Positions 1 through 10,834 of a stretch of 64,000 nucleotides of DNA are shown one piece after another; the stretch's first letter is position 1; the number at the start of each line of letters is the position of its first letter. Under the pieces are notes generated by a model. That model was given only the letters and a program-made list of their open reading frames with translations. It did not search any database and was not told where the DNA came from. The DNA comes from Picocystis sp. L7 (Eukaryota > Chlorophyta > Picocystophyceae > Picocystales > Picocystaceae). The position numbers and the translations under genes were made by a program. The stretch lies in contig QXJR01000019.1 of the NCBI GenBank assembly GCA_020975725.1, forward strand, positions 1 through 64,000, read 5' to 3'.

Positions 1-715
1 GTGAGGGTCCGGATTCGCCGAAGCCTCAGGCTCACTATGGGGCCCCTGCCTGAGCGTGAGGGTCCGGATTCGCCGAAGCCTCAGGCTCACTATGGGGCCC
101 CTGCCTGAGCGTGAGGGTCCGGATTCGCCGAAGCCTCAGGCTCACTATGGGGCCCCTGCCTGAGCGTGAGGGTCCGGATTCGCCGAAGCCTCAGGCTCAC
201 TATGGGGCCCCTGCCTGAGCGTGAGGGTCCGGAATCGCCGAAGCCTCAGGCTCACTATGGGGCCCCTGCCTGAGCGTGAGGGTCCGGAATCGCCGAAGCC
301 TCAGGCTCACTATGGGGCCCCTGCCTGAGCGTGAGGGTCCGGAATCGCCGAAGCCTCAGGCTCACTATGGGGCCCCTGCCTGAGCGTGAGGGTCCGGATT
401 CGCCGAAGCCTCAGGCTCACTATGGGGCCCCTGCCTGAGCGTGAGGGTCCGGATTCGCCGAAGCCTCAGGCTCACTATGGGGCCCCTGCCTGAGCGTGAG
501 GGTCCGGATTCGCCGAAGCCTCAGGCTCACTATGGGGCCCCTGCCTGAGCGTGAGGGTCCGGAATCGCCGAAGCCTCAGGCTCACTATGGGGCCCCTGCC
601 TGAGCGTGAGGGTCCGGAATCGCCGAAGCCTCAGGCTCACTATGGGGCCCCTGCCTGAGCGTGAGGGTCCGGAATCGCCGAAGCCTCAGGCTCACTATGG
701 GGCCCCTGCCTGAGC
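1..715. repeat. 55-bp satellite array 1 (13 units, cut by window edge)
   Basis: Thirteen perfect-length head-to-tail copies of a 55-bp unit, each beginning GTGAGGGTCCGGA and ending CCCCTGCCTGAGC. Copies are identical except at unit position 14, which is T or A (GGATTCG or GGAATCG). In order the units read TTTT AAA TTT AAA. The array runs off the left window edge, so its true length is unknown. It ends at GTGAG followed by GTGTGG, the fixed junction with the spacer. The unit length is not a multiple of three and no plausible protein is encoded; open frames that start in the array are incidental. Confidence 0.97.
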
Positions 716-2330
716 GTGAGGTGTGGCCCTGCCTTGTTTTGTTCACATTCGAACCAATCGTAGAACTTTGTCGATCTACTAGGACCTCGTCCATTTCGGT
801 GCCGAGATGTCGACGGAGGATAAGGTTGGCTTGCGCCCTTCCTGAGTTATGGAAAGATGGTTGCGTTCCCTCTATGTGGCGTTGCCAACGCTTTGACCGC
901 GAGTCGTGGTCCCTCTTGGTCCTCTCTTCGTCGCTCCTGGTGCAGGATGTCGACGATCCACCTGCGTTGTGTCCATTCCGTCGCCACGATTTCGATGGCG
1001 CTGAATATTCGCGTTCGTCCCTCTCACACCCATACAAAGATGGTGGCATGGTCCGTTTGTCCCGTTTGCATCGCTTTCGATACCGACTTGAACTCCCTCC
1101 TGGTCCTCTCTTCGTCGCTCCTGGTGCAGGATGTCGACGACCCACCAGCAGGGTGTCCATTTCGTCGTTTCGACTCGGATGGCGCTAAATTTTAACGTGC
1201 ATCACTCTATAGACCCACCCAAGGAAGGTGGCAGGGTCAAGTTGTCCCGTTCGCATCGCTTTCGACACCGACTCGAGGTCCCTCCTGGTCCTCCCCTGGT
1301 CGCGCCTGGTGCGGGATGTCGACGACCCATCAGCCTTCCTCCAATTCTTTCGCGACCGCTCCAACGATGCTTAATTTTTGCATCCACCCGTTTTCGAGCA
1401 CGTAGAATCCAGTGGTAGCGTTCGTTTGGCTCATCGCATCGCCAGTCGAAGCGTGCGGGATGCCTGCTGGTCGCTCCATCGGATGTTTCGCCGACGAGGG
1501 ACCAGGAGTCCACCGAAACCTGTCGAACGAACGAGGCTGGAGCGAATTTCGTTTCGAAACACGCTCTTGTATTACAAAGGAGAGATTCCGACGTTCGAAG
1601 CCCGAAAAACGATCGCCCTTATGTCCCTTCGATCGCGTCGGTCGCGGTCGGGCCGACCTCCGTGGCGTCGGCCGTCCGTGGCCCTGCGTCGCACGGGCCG
1701 TACGCGGTGCCACGGGCGCGCGAAACGTGCCACACGCACGCGTCGACCCCCCACGGAGGAGGATCGACGGCGCGTGCGCGTCGCGCGCGTCCGTGGGACC
1801 GCGTCTGTCGGTGTCGCGTTCGCGCGCTGGTTCGGTCGCGCTACCACTACCGCCTCTCCCCCTGTCCCTCTCGCGATCGCGAATGCCCCCCCTGGCCCCC
1901 TCAAACCCCCCACAAACCGCCCGACCCCCTGTGCCCCCCTTTCCCCCCTGCGCCCCTCACCCCCCCCCCCCCCACGCGCGAGCGACGGGGTGGGATGCGC
2001 CCCACGCGCGATGGCGATGGAGAGGCCCCGCCGACGCCCCCACCCCGCTCCCCGACCGAAAGGACGCCCACGAACGAGGTCCCGGGGCGATGGCGGGTTC
2101 CGCGCCCCCCCACCCGAATCCCCCACGCCCGAAAAAAAAAAAAGGAACGAACGAAGGACGGGGGAGCTGCCCCACGAGAAGCGGAAGAAAAAAAGGGGGG
2201 CACGGACGATTTCAAAAAGGGGGGCAAGCATCTACTTTGCGCAACTCAGCTTAGCTCGAGCATATTTGCAACCCTACTTGGCAACACCTAATACCTAATG
2301 CCCCCAATCGCAATCGCAAAAAGGTTCTTC
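716..2330. repeat. 1.6-kb satellite spacer, copy 1
   Basis: Non-55-bp sequence between arrays 1 and 2, repeated almost unchanged at 3661-5276 and, interrupted, from 8917. The first half contains three degenerate ~185-bp repeats marked by GATGTCGACGA at 946, 1130 and 1315. The second half (about 1600-2220) is very GC-rich with long C-tracts and then short A-runs. The last ~50 bp carry CCTAATACCTAATG and AATCGCAATCGCAAAA before the next array starts. This copy differs from copies 2 and 3 at several shared positions, so it is the outgroup. Long open frames on both strands here are proline/arginine-rich by composition and I do not call genes. Confidence 0.93.
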
Positions 2331-3660
2331 CTGCCTGAGCGTGAGGGTCCGGAATCGCCGAAGCCTCAGGCTCACTATGGGGCCCCTGCCTGAGCGTGAG
2401 GGTCCGGATTCGCCGAAGCCTCAGGCTCACTATGGGGCCCCTGCCTGAGCGTGAGGGTCCGGATTCGCCGAAGCCTCAGGCTCACTATGGGGCCCCTGCC
2501 TGAGCGTGAGGGTCCGGATTCGCCGAAGCCTCAGGCTCACTATGGGGCCCCTGCCTGAGCGTGAGGGTCCGGAATCGCCGAAGCCTCAGGCTCACTATGG
2601 GGCCCCTGCCTGAGCGTGAGGGTCCGGAATCGCCGAAGCCTCAGGCTCACTATGGGGCCCCTGCCTGAGCGTGAGGGTCCGGAATCGCCGAAGCCTCAGG
2701 CTCACTATGGGGCCCCTGCCTGAGCGTGAGGGTCCGGAATCGCCGAAGCCTCAGGCTCACTATGGGGCCCCTGCCTGAGCGTGAGGGTCCGGAATCGCCG
2801 AAGCCTCAGGCTCACTATGGGGCCCCTGCCTGAGCGTGAGGGTCCGGAATCGCCGAAGCCTCAGGCTCACTATGGGGCCCCTGCCTGAGCGTGAGGGTCC
2901 GGATTCGCCGAAGCCTCAGGCTCACTATGGGGCCCCTGCCTGAGCGTGAGGGTCCGGAATCGCCGAAGCCTCAGGCTCACTATGGGGCCCCTGCCTGAGC
3001 GTGAGGGTCCGGAATCGCCGAAGCCTCAGGCTCACTATGGGGCCCCTGCCTGAGCGTGAGGGTCCGGAATCGCCGAAGCCTCAGGCTCACTATGGGGCCC
3101 CTGCCTGAGCGTGAGGGTCCGGAATCGCCGAAGCCTCAGGCTCACTATGGGGCCCCTGCCTGAGCGTGAGGGTCCGGAATCGCCGAAGCCTCAGGCTCAC
3201 TATGGGGCCCCTGCCTGAGCGTGAGGGTCCGGAATCGCCGAAGCCTCAGGCTCACTATGGGGCCCCTGCCTGAGCGTGAGGGTCCGGAATCGCCGAAGCC
3301 TCAGGCTCACTATGGGGCCCCTGCCTGAGCGTGAGGGTCCGGAATCGCCGAAGCCTCAGGCTCACTATGGGGCCCCTGCCTGAGCGTGAGGGTCCGGATT
3401 CGCCGAAGCCTCAGGCTCACTATGGGGCCCCTGCCTGAGCGTGAGGGTCCGGATTCGCCGAAGCCTCAGGCTCACTATGGGGCCCCTGCCTGAGCGTGAG
3501 GGTCCGGATTCGCCGAAGCCTCAGGCTCACTATGGGGCCCCTGCCTGAGCGTGAGGGTCCGGAATCGCCGAAGCCTCAGGCTCACTATGGGGCCCCTGCC
3601 TGAGCGTGAGGGTCCGGAATCGCCGAAGCCTCAGGCTCACTATGGGGCCCCTGCCTGAGC
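2331..3660. repeat. 55-bp satellite array 2 (24 units)
   Basis: After a 10-bp partial unit (CTGCCTGAGC, 2331-2340), exactly 24 copies of the 55-bp unit fill 2341-3660. The T/A variant at unit position 14 reads A TTT AAAAAA T AAAAAAAA TTT AA. The closing TTT-AA pattern resembles the ends of arrays 1 and 3, which fits spread by duplication of whole blocks rather than independent growth. Confidence 0.97.
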
Positions 3661-5276
3661 GTGAGGTGTGGCCCTGCCTTGTTTTGTTCACATTCGAACC
3701 AATCGTAGAACTTTGTCGATCTACTAGGACCTCGTCCATTTCGGTGCCGAGATGTCGACGGAGGATAAGGTTGGCTTGCGCCCTTCCTGAGTTATGGAAA
3801 GATGGTTGCGTTCCCTCTATGTGGCGTTGCCAACGCTTTGACCGCGAGTCGTGGTCCCTCTTGGTCCTCTCTTCGTCGCTCCTGGTGCAGGATGTCGACG
3901 ATCCACCTGCGTTGTGTCCATTCCGTCGCCACGATTTCGATGGCGCTGAATATTCGCGTTCGTCCCTCTCACACCCATACAAAGATGGTGGCATGGTCCG
4001 TTTGTCCCGTTTGCATCGCTTTCGATACCGACTTGAACTCCCTCCTGGTCCTCTCTTCGTCGCTCCTGGTGCAGGATGTCGACGACCCACCAGCAGGGTG
4101 TCCATTTCGTCGTTTCGACTCGGATGGCGCTAAATTTTAACGTGCATCACTCTATAGACCCACCCAAGGAAGGTGGCAGGGTCAAGTTGTCCCGTTCGCA
4201 TCGCTTTCGACACCGACTCGAGGTCCCTCCTGGTCCTCCCCTGGTCGCGCCTGGTGCGGGATGTCGACGACCCATCAGCCTTCCTCCAATTCTTTCGCGA
4301 TCGCTTCAACGACGCTGAATTTTTGCATCCACCCGTTTTCGAGCACGTAGAATCCAGTGGTAGCGTTCGTTTGGTCCATTGCATCGCCAGTCGAAGCGTA
4401 CGCGATGCCTGCTGGTCGCTCCATCGGATGTTTCGCCGACGAGGGACCAGGAGTCCACCGAAACCGGTCGAACGGACGAGGCGGGATCGAATTTCGTTTC
4501 GAAACACGCTCTTGTATTACAAAGGAGAGATTCCGACGTTCGAAGCCCGAAAAACGATCGCCCTTATGTCCCTTCGATCTCGTCGGTCGCGGTCGGGCCG
4601 ACCTCCGTGGCGTCGGCCGTCCGTGGCCCTGCGTCGCACGGGCCGTACGCGGTGCCACGGGCGCGCGAGACGCGCCGCACGCACGCGTCGACCCCCCACG
4701 GAGGAGGATCGACGGCGCGTGCGCGTCGCGCGCGTCCGTGGGACCGCGTCTGTCGGTGTCGCGTTCGCGCGCAGGTTCGGTCGCGCTTCGATTACCGCCT
4801 CTCCCCCTGTCCCTCTCGCGATCGCGAATGCCCCCCCTGGCCCCCTCAAACCCCCCATCCCGTCCCCCGACCCCCTGTACCCCCCTTTCCCCCCCCTGCG
4901 CCTCACCCCCCCCCACCCCCCCGCGCGCCCGACGGGGTGGGATGCGCCCCCACGCGCGATGGCGATGGAGAGGCCCCGCCGACGCCCCCACCCCGCTCCC
5001 CGACCGAAAGGACGCCCACGAACGAAGTCCCGGGGCGATGGCGGGTTCCGCGCCCCCCAACCCGAATCCCCCACGCCCGAAAAAAAAAAGGAACGAACGA
5101 AGGACGGGCGAGCTGCCCCACGAGAAGCGGAAGAAAAAAAGGGGGGCACGGACGATTTCAAAAAGGGGGGCAAGCATCTACTTTGCGCAACTCAGCTTAG
5201 CTCGAGCATATTTGCAACCCTACTTGGCAACACCTAATACCTAATGCCCCCAATCGCAATCGCAAAAAGGTTCTTC
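3661..5276. repeat. 1.6-kb satellite spacer, copy 2
   Basis: Second copy of the spacer, near-identical to copy 1 and closer still to copy 3: copies 2 and 3 both read GATCGCTTCAACGACGC where copy 1 reads GACCGCTCCAACGATGC. It carries the same ~185-bp internal repeats and GC-rich half. Around 4904-4921 it holds the uninterrupted C-tract target (CTCA, C9, A, C7, GCGCGCCC) into which the transposon landed in copy 3, so it serves as the empty-site reference. Confidence 0.93.
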
Positions 5277-8200
5277 CTGCCTGAGCGTGAGGGTCCGGAA
5301 TCGCCGAAGCCTCAGGCTCACTATGGGGCCCCTGCCTGAGCGTGAGGGTCCGGAATCGCCGAAGCCTCAGGCTCACTATGGGGCCCCTGCCTGAGCGTGA
5401 GGGTCCGGATTCGCCGAAGCCTCAGGCTCACTATGGGGCCCCTGCCTGAGCGTGAGGGTCCGGAATCGCCGAAGCCTCAGGCTCACTATGGGGCCCCTGC
5501 CTGAGCGTGAGGGTCCGGAATCGCCGAAGCCTCAGGCTCACTATGGGGCCCCTGCCTGAGCGTGAGGGTCCGGATTCGCCGAAGCCTCAGGCTCACTATG
5601 GGGCCCCTGCCTGAGCGTGAGGGTCCGGAATCGCCGAAGCCTCAGGCTCACTATGGGGCCCCTGCCTGAGCGTGAGGGTCCGGATTCGCCGAAGCCTCAG
5701 GCTCACTATGGGGCCCCTGCCTGAGCGTGAGGGTCCGGAATCGCCGAAGCCTCAGGCTCACTATGGGGCCCCTGCCTGAGCGTGAGGGTCCGGAATCGCC
5801 GAAGCCTCAGGCTCACTATGGGGCCCCTGCCTGAGCGTGAGGGTCCGGATTCGCCGAAGCCTCAGGCTCACTATGGGGCCCCTGCCTGAGCGTGAGGGTC
5901 CGGATTCGCCGAAGCCTCAGGCTCACTATGGGGCCCCTGCCTGAGCGTGAGGGTCCGGATTCGCCGAAGCCTCAGGCTCACTATGGGGCCCCTGCCTGAG
6001 CGTGAGGGTCCGGAATCGCCGAAGCCTCAGGCTCACTATGGGGCCCCTGCCTGAGCGTGAGGGTCCGGAATCGCCGAAGCCTCAGGCTCACTATGGGGCC
6101 CCTGCCTGAGCGTGAGGGTCCGGAATCGCCGAAGCCTCAGGCTCACTATGGGGCCCCTGCCTGAGCGTGAGGGTCCGGATTCGCCGAAGCCTCAGGCTCA
6201 CTATGGGGCCCCTGCCTGAGCGTGAGGGTCCGGAATCGCCGAAGCCTCAGGCTCACTATGGGGCCCCTGCCTGAGCGTGAGGGTCCGGAATCGCCGAAGC
6301 CTCAGGCTCACTATGGGGCCCCTGCCTGAGCGTGAGGGTCCGGAATCGCCGAAGCCTCAGGCTCACTATGGGGCCCCTGCCTGAGCGTGAGGGTCCGGAA
6401 TCGCCGAAGCCTCAGGCTCACTATGGGGCCCCTGCCTGAGCGTGAGGGTCCGGAATCGCCGAAGCCTCAGGCTCACTATGGGGCCCCTGCCTGAGCGTGA
6501 GGGTCCGGAATCGCCGAAGCCTCAGGCTCACTATGGGGCCCCTGCCTGAGCGTGAGGGTCCGGAATCGCCGAAGCCTCAGGCTCACTATGGGGCCCCTGC
6601 CTGAGCGTGAGGGTCCGGAATCGCCGAAGCCTCAGGCTCACTATGGGGCCCCTGCCTGAGCGTGAGGGTCCGGAATCGCCGAAGCCTCAGGCTCACTATG
6701 GGGCCCCTGCCTGAGCGTGAGGGTCCGGAATCGCCGAAGCCTCAGGCTCACTATGGGGCCCCTGCCTGAGCGTGAGGGTCCGGATTCGCCGAAGCCTCAG
6801 GCTCACTATGGGGCCCCTGCCTGAGCGTGAGGGTCCGGAATCGCCGAAGCCTCAGGCTCACTATGGGGCCCCTGCCTGAGCGTGAGGGTCCGGAATCGCC
6901 GAAGCCTCAGGCTCACTATGGGGCCCCTGCCTGAGCGTGAGGGTCCGGAATCGCCGAAGCCTCAGGCTCACTATGGGGCCCCTGCCTGAGCGTGAGGGTC
7001 CGGAATCGCCGAAGCCTCAGGCTCACTATGGGGCCCCTGCCTGAGCGTGAGGGTCCGGAATCGCCGAAGCCTCAGGCTCACTATGGGGCCCCTGCCTGAG
7101 CGTGAGGGTCCGGAATCGCCGAAGCCTCAGGCTCACTATGGGGCCCCTGCCTGAGCGTGAGGGTCCGGAATCGCCGAAGCCTCAGGCTCACTATGGGGCC
7201 CCTGCCTGAGCGTGAGGGTCCGGAATCGCCGAAGCCTCAGGCTCACTATGGGGCCCCTGCCTGAGCGTGAGGGTCCGGAATCGCCGAAGCCTCAGGCTCA
7301 CTATGGGGCCCCTGCCTGAGCGTGAGGGTCCGGAATCGCCGAAGCCTCAGGCTCACTATGGGGCCCCTGCCTGAGCGTGAGGGTCCGGAATCGCCGAAGC
7401 CTCAGGCTCACTATGGGGCCCCTGCCTGAGCGTGAGGGTCCGGATTCGCCGAAGCCTCAGGCTCACTATGGGGCCCCTGCCTGAGCGTGAGGGTCCGGAA
7501 TCGCCGAAGCCTCAGGCTCACTATGGGGCCCCTGCCTGAGCGTGAGGGTCCGGAATCGCCGAAGCCTCAGGCTCACTATGGGGCCCCTGCCTGAGCGTGA
7601 GGGTCCGGATTCGCCGAAGCCTCAGGCTCACTATGGGGCCCCTGCCTGAGCGTGAGGGTCCGGAATCGCCGAAGCCTCAGGCTCACTATGGGGCCCCTGC
7701 CTGAGCGTGAGGGTCCGGAATCGCCGAAGCCTCAGGCTCACTATGGGGCCCCTGCCTGAGCGTGAGGGTCCGGAATCGCCGAAGCCTCAGGCTCACTATG
7801 GGGCCCCTGCCTGAGCGTGAGGGTCCGGAATCGCCGAAGCCTCAGGCTCACTATGGGGCCCCTGCCTGAGCGTGAGGGTCCGGAATCGCCGAAGCCTCAG
7901 GCTCACTATGGGGCCCCTGCCTGAGCGTGAGGGTCCGGAATCGCCGAAGCCTCAGGCTCACTATGGGGCCCCTGCCTGAGCGTGAGGGTCCGGAATCGCC
8001 GAAGCCTCAGGCTCACTATGGGGCCCCTGCCTGAGCGTGAGGGTCCGGAATCGCCGAAGCCTCAGGCTCACTATGGGGCCCCTGCCTGAGCGTGAGGGTC
8101 CGGAATCGCCGAAGCCTCAGGCTCACTATGGGGCCCCTGCCTGAGCGTGAGGGTCCGGAATCGCCGAAGCCTCAGGCTCACTATGGGGCCCCTGCCTGAG

Positions 8201-8916
8201 CGTGAGGGTCCGGAATCGCCGAAGCCTCAGGCTCACTATGGGGCCCCTGCCTGAGCGTGAGGGTCCGGAATCGCCGAAGCCTCAGGCTCACTATGGGGCC
8301 CCTGCCTGAGCGTGAGGGTCCGGAATCGCCGAAGCCTCAGGCTCACTATGGGGCCCCTGCCTGAGCGTGAGGGTCCGGAATCGCCGAAGCCTCAGGCTCA
8401 CTATGGGGCCCCTGCCTGAGCGTGAGGGTCCGGATTCGCCGAAGCCTCAGGCTCACTATGGGGCCCCTGCCTGAGCGTGAGGGTCCGGATTCGCCGAAGC
8501 CTCAGGCTCACTATGGGGCCCCTGCCTGAGCGTGAGGGTCCGGATTCGCCGAAGCCTCAGGCTCACTATGGGGCCCCTGCCTGAGCGTGAGGGTCCGGAA
8601 TCGCCGAAGCCTCAGGCTCACTATGGGGCCCCTGCCTGAGCGTGAGGGTCCGGAATCGCCGAAGCCTCAGGCTCACTATGGGGCCCCTGCCTGAGCGTGA
8701 GGGTCCGGAATCGCCGAAGCCTCAGGCTCACTATGGGGCCCCTGCCTGAGCGTGAGGGTCCGGATTCGCCGAAGCCTCAGGCTCACTATGGGGCCCCTGC
8801 CTGAGCGTGAGGGTCCGGAATCGCCGAAGCCTCAGGCTCACTATGGGGCCCCTGCCTGAGCGTGAGGGTCCGGAATCGCCGAAGCCTCAGGCTCACTATG
8901 GGGCCCCTGCCTGAGC
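5277..8916. repeat. 55-bp satellite array 3 (66 units)
   Basis: The longest array: a short partial unit, then 66 copies of the 55-bp unit from 5287 to 8916, ending at the same GTGAG/GTGTGG junction as arrays 1 and 2. Nearly all copies carry the A variant at unit position 14, with T copies scattered in the first third and again near the end. Each unit contains inverted heptamers GCCTGAG and CTCAGGC and the palindrome GGGGCCCC. Confidence 0.97.
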
Positions 8917-10173
8917 GTGAGGTGTGGCCCTGCCTTGTTTTGTTCACATTCGAACCAATCGTAGAACTTTGTCGATCTACTAGGACCTCGTCCATTTCGG
9001 TGCCGAGATGTCGACGGAGGATAAGGTTGGCTTGCGCCCTTCCTGAGTTATGGAAAGATGGTTGCGTTCCCTCTATGTGGCGTTGCCAACGCTTTGACCG
9101 CGAGTCGTGGTCCCTCTTGGTCCTCTCTTCGTCGCTCCTGGTGCAGGATGTCGACGATCCACCTGCGTTGTGTCCATTCCGTCGCCACGATTTCGATGGC
9201 GCTGAATATTCGCGTTCGTCCCTCTCACACCCATACAAAGATGGTGGCATGGTCCGTTTGTCCCGTTTGCATCGCTTTCGATACCGACTTGAACTCCCTC
9301 CTGGTCCTCTCTTCGTCGCTCCTGGTGCAGGATGTCGACGACCCACCAGCAGGGTGTCCATTTCGTCGTTTCGACTCGGATGGCGCTAAATTTTAACGTG
9401 CATCACTCTATAGACCCACCCAAGGAAGGTGGCAGGGTCAAGTTGTCCCGTTCGCATCGCTTTCGACACCGACTCGAGGTCCCTCCTGGTCCTCCCCTGG
9501 TCGCGCCTGGTGCGGGATGTCGACGACCCATCAGCCTTCCTCCAATTCTTTCGCGATCGCTTCAACGACGCTGAATTTTTGCATCCACCCGTTTTCGAGC
9601 ACGTAGAATCCAGTGGTAGCGTTCGTTTGGTCCATTGCATCGCCAGTCGAAGCGTACGCGATGCCTGCTGGTCGCTCCATCGGATGTTTCGCCGACGAGG
9701 GACCAGGAGTCCACCGAAACCGGTCGAACGGACGAGGCGGGATCGAATTTCGTTTCGAAACACGCTCTTGTATTACAAAGGAGAGATTCCGACGTTCGAA
9801 GCCCGAAAAACGATCGCCCTTATGTCCCTTCGATCTCGTCGGTCGCGGTCGGGCCGACCTCCGTGGCGTCGGCCGTCCGTGGCCCTGCGTCGCACGGGCC
9901 GTACGCGGTGCCACGGGCGCGCGAGACGCGCCGCACGCACGCGTCGACCCCCCACGGAGGAGGATCGACGGCGCGTGCGCGTCGCGCGCGTCCGTGGGAC
10001 CGCGTCTGTCGGTGTCGCGTTCGCGCGCAGGTTCGGTCGCGCTTCGATTACCGCCTCTCCCCCTGTCCCTCTCGCGATCGCGAATGCCCCCCCTGGCCCC
10101 CTCAAACCCCCCATCCCGTCCCCCGACCCCCTGTACCCCCCTTTCCCCCCCCTGCGCCTCACCCCCCCCCCAC
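8917..10173. repeat. 1.6-kb satellite spacer, copy 3, left part
   Basis: Third spacer copy, matching copy 2 nearly base for base until the C-tract at 10162-10173, where homology stops at the transposon end. It resumes at 13960. The last 11 bp (nine C, then A, C) are the left copy of the target-site duplication. Confidence 0.93.
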
Positions 10174-10818
10174 GGAAGCGACTGAAAAATGGTCCCCCAA
10201 AGGGCTGAATTTCGGTCCCCCCCCCTCCAGATGCACTTTCGAACAGATGCACCCCACTCGATCGACTTAACCCAGTGTTTACGAAGAGACCGGTTCGACC
10301 CGGGTGGAAAGGGGACCCTTCCTTACTGTGCTTCCCGATGGATCGGAAAACTTCGACCGATCCCATCGAGAACGGTTCCAGGGGTAAAGACAGGGTTGCC
10401 TCGTCGGCCGACCAAAACCTGACGACCGATCCTTCAGATGCGACGGCGTGACGTGCGGAACGTGACAAGACACGAGAACACTGGACGAATGGCGGAGAGA
10501 CAAAGCGCTGGAAGCACGGAAGAAGGAGGAAGGAGAACGCGGAGAGGAAAAGGAAAGGAGGGGAGGGCGTGAGGAGGGTTTTCAAGCGTGCGTCCGCAGG
10601 GCGGTTTTGTGGCAGGTGCACAGAATCGTGCTGCCAATGCACGCCCCAGGGGGGTTGCAAGGGACAAACACGCGTCCAGGGAGACGGGAACCACGCCGTG
10701 CAGGTGCGACATGGCGGGGCGGAGAGGGGGGAGAGGGTCGACAGGGGAGCATGCCAGCAAAAGTAGAGGGAAGAAAGGATTAAAAAAGAAAAGAAGAGCG
10801 CGCTACAACAAACGTGCC
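10174..10818 (+). repeat. Left terminal inverted repeat of the MULE
   Basis: 645 bp, reverse-complementary to 13315-13959 with one difference seen. It ends only 16 bp beyond the transposase stop codon. Open frames inside it are mirrored in the other TIR and are not genes. Confidence 0.93.
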
Positions 10819-10834
10819 TAGCGTGTTGGATCAT

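Noticed and set aside
585-5244. Long open frames in the spacer copies (up to 354 codons)
   Set aside because: They overlap on both strands and several frames, are Arg/Pro/Ser-rich from GC-rich sequence, partly start in satellite units, and have no recognisable motif.
1-8916. CRISPR array
   Set aside because: The 55-bp units are contiguous with no unique spacers between them, and the surrounding genes are eukaryotic.
9429-10834. Long frames crossing the MULE left end and TIR, mirrored at 13218-14334
   Set aside because: They fuse spacer with TIR sequence and are mirror images of each other; the inverted repeat explains them.
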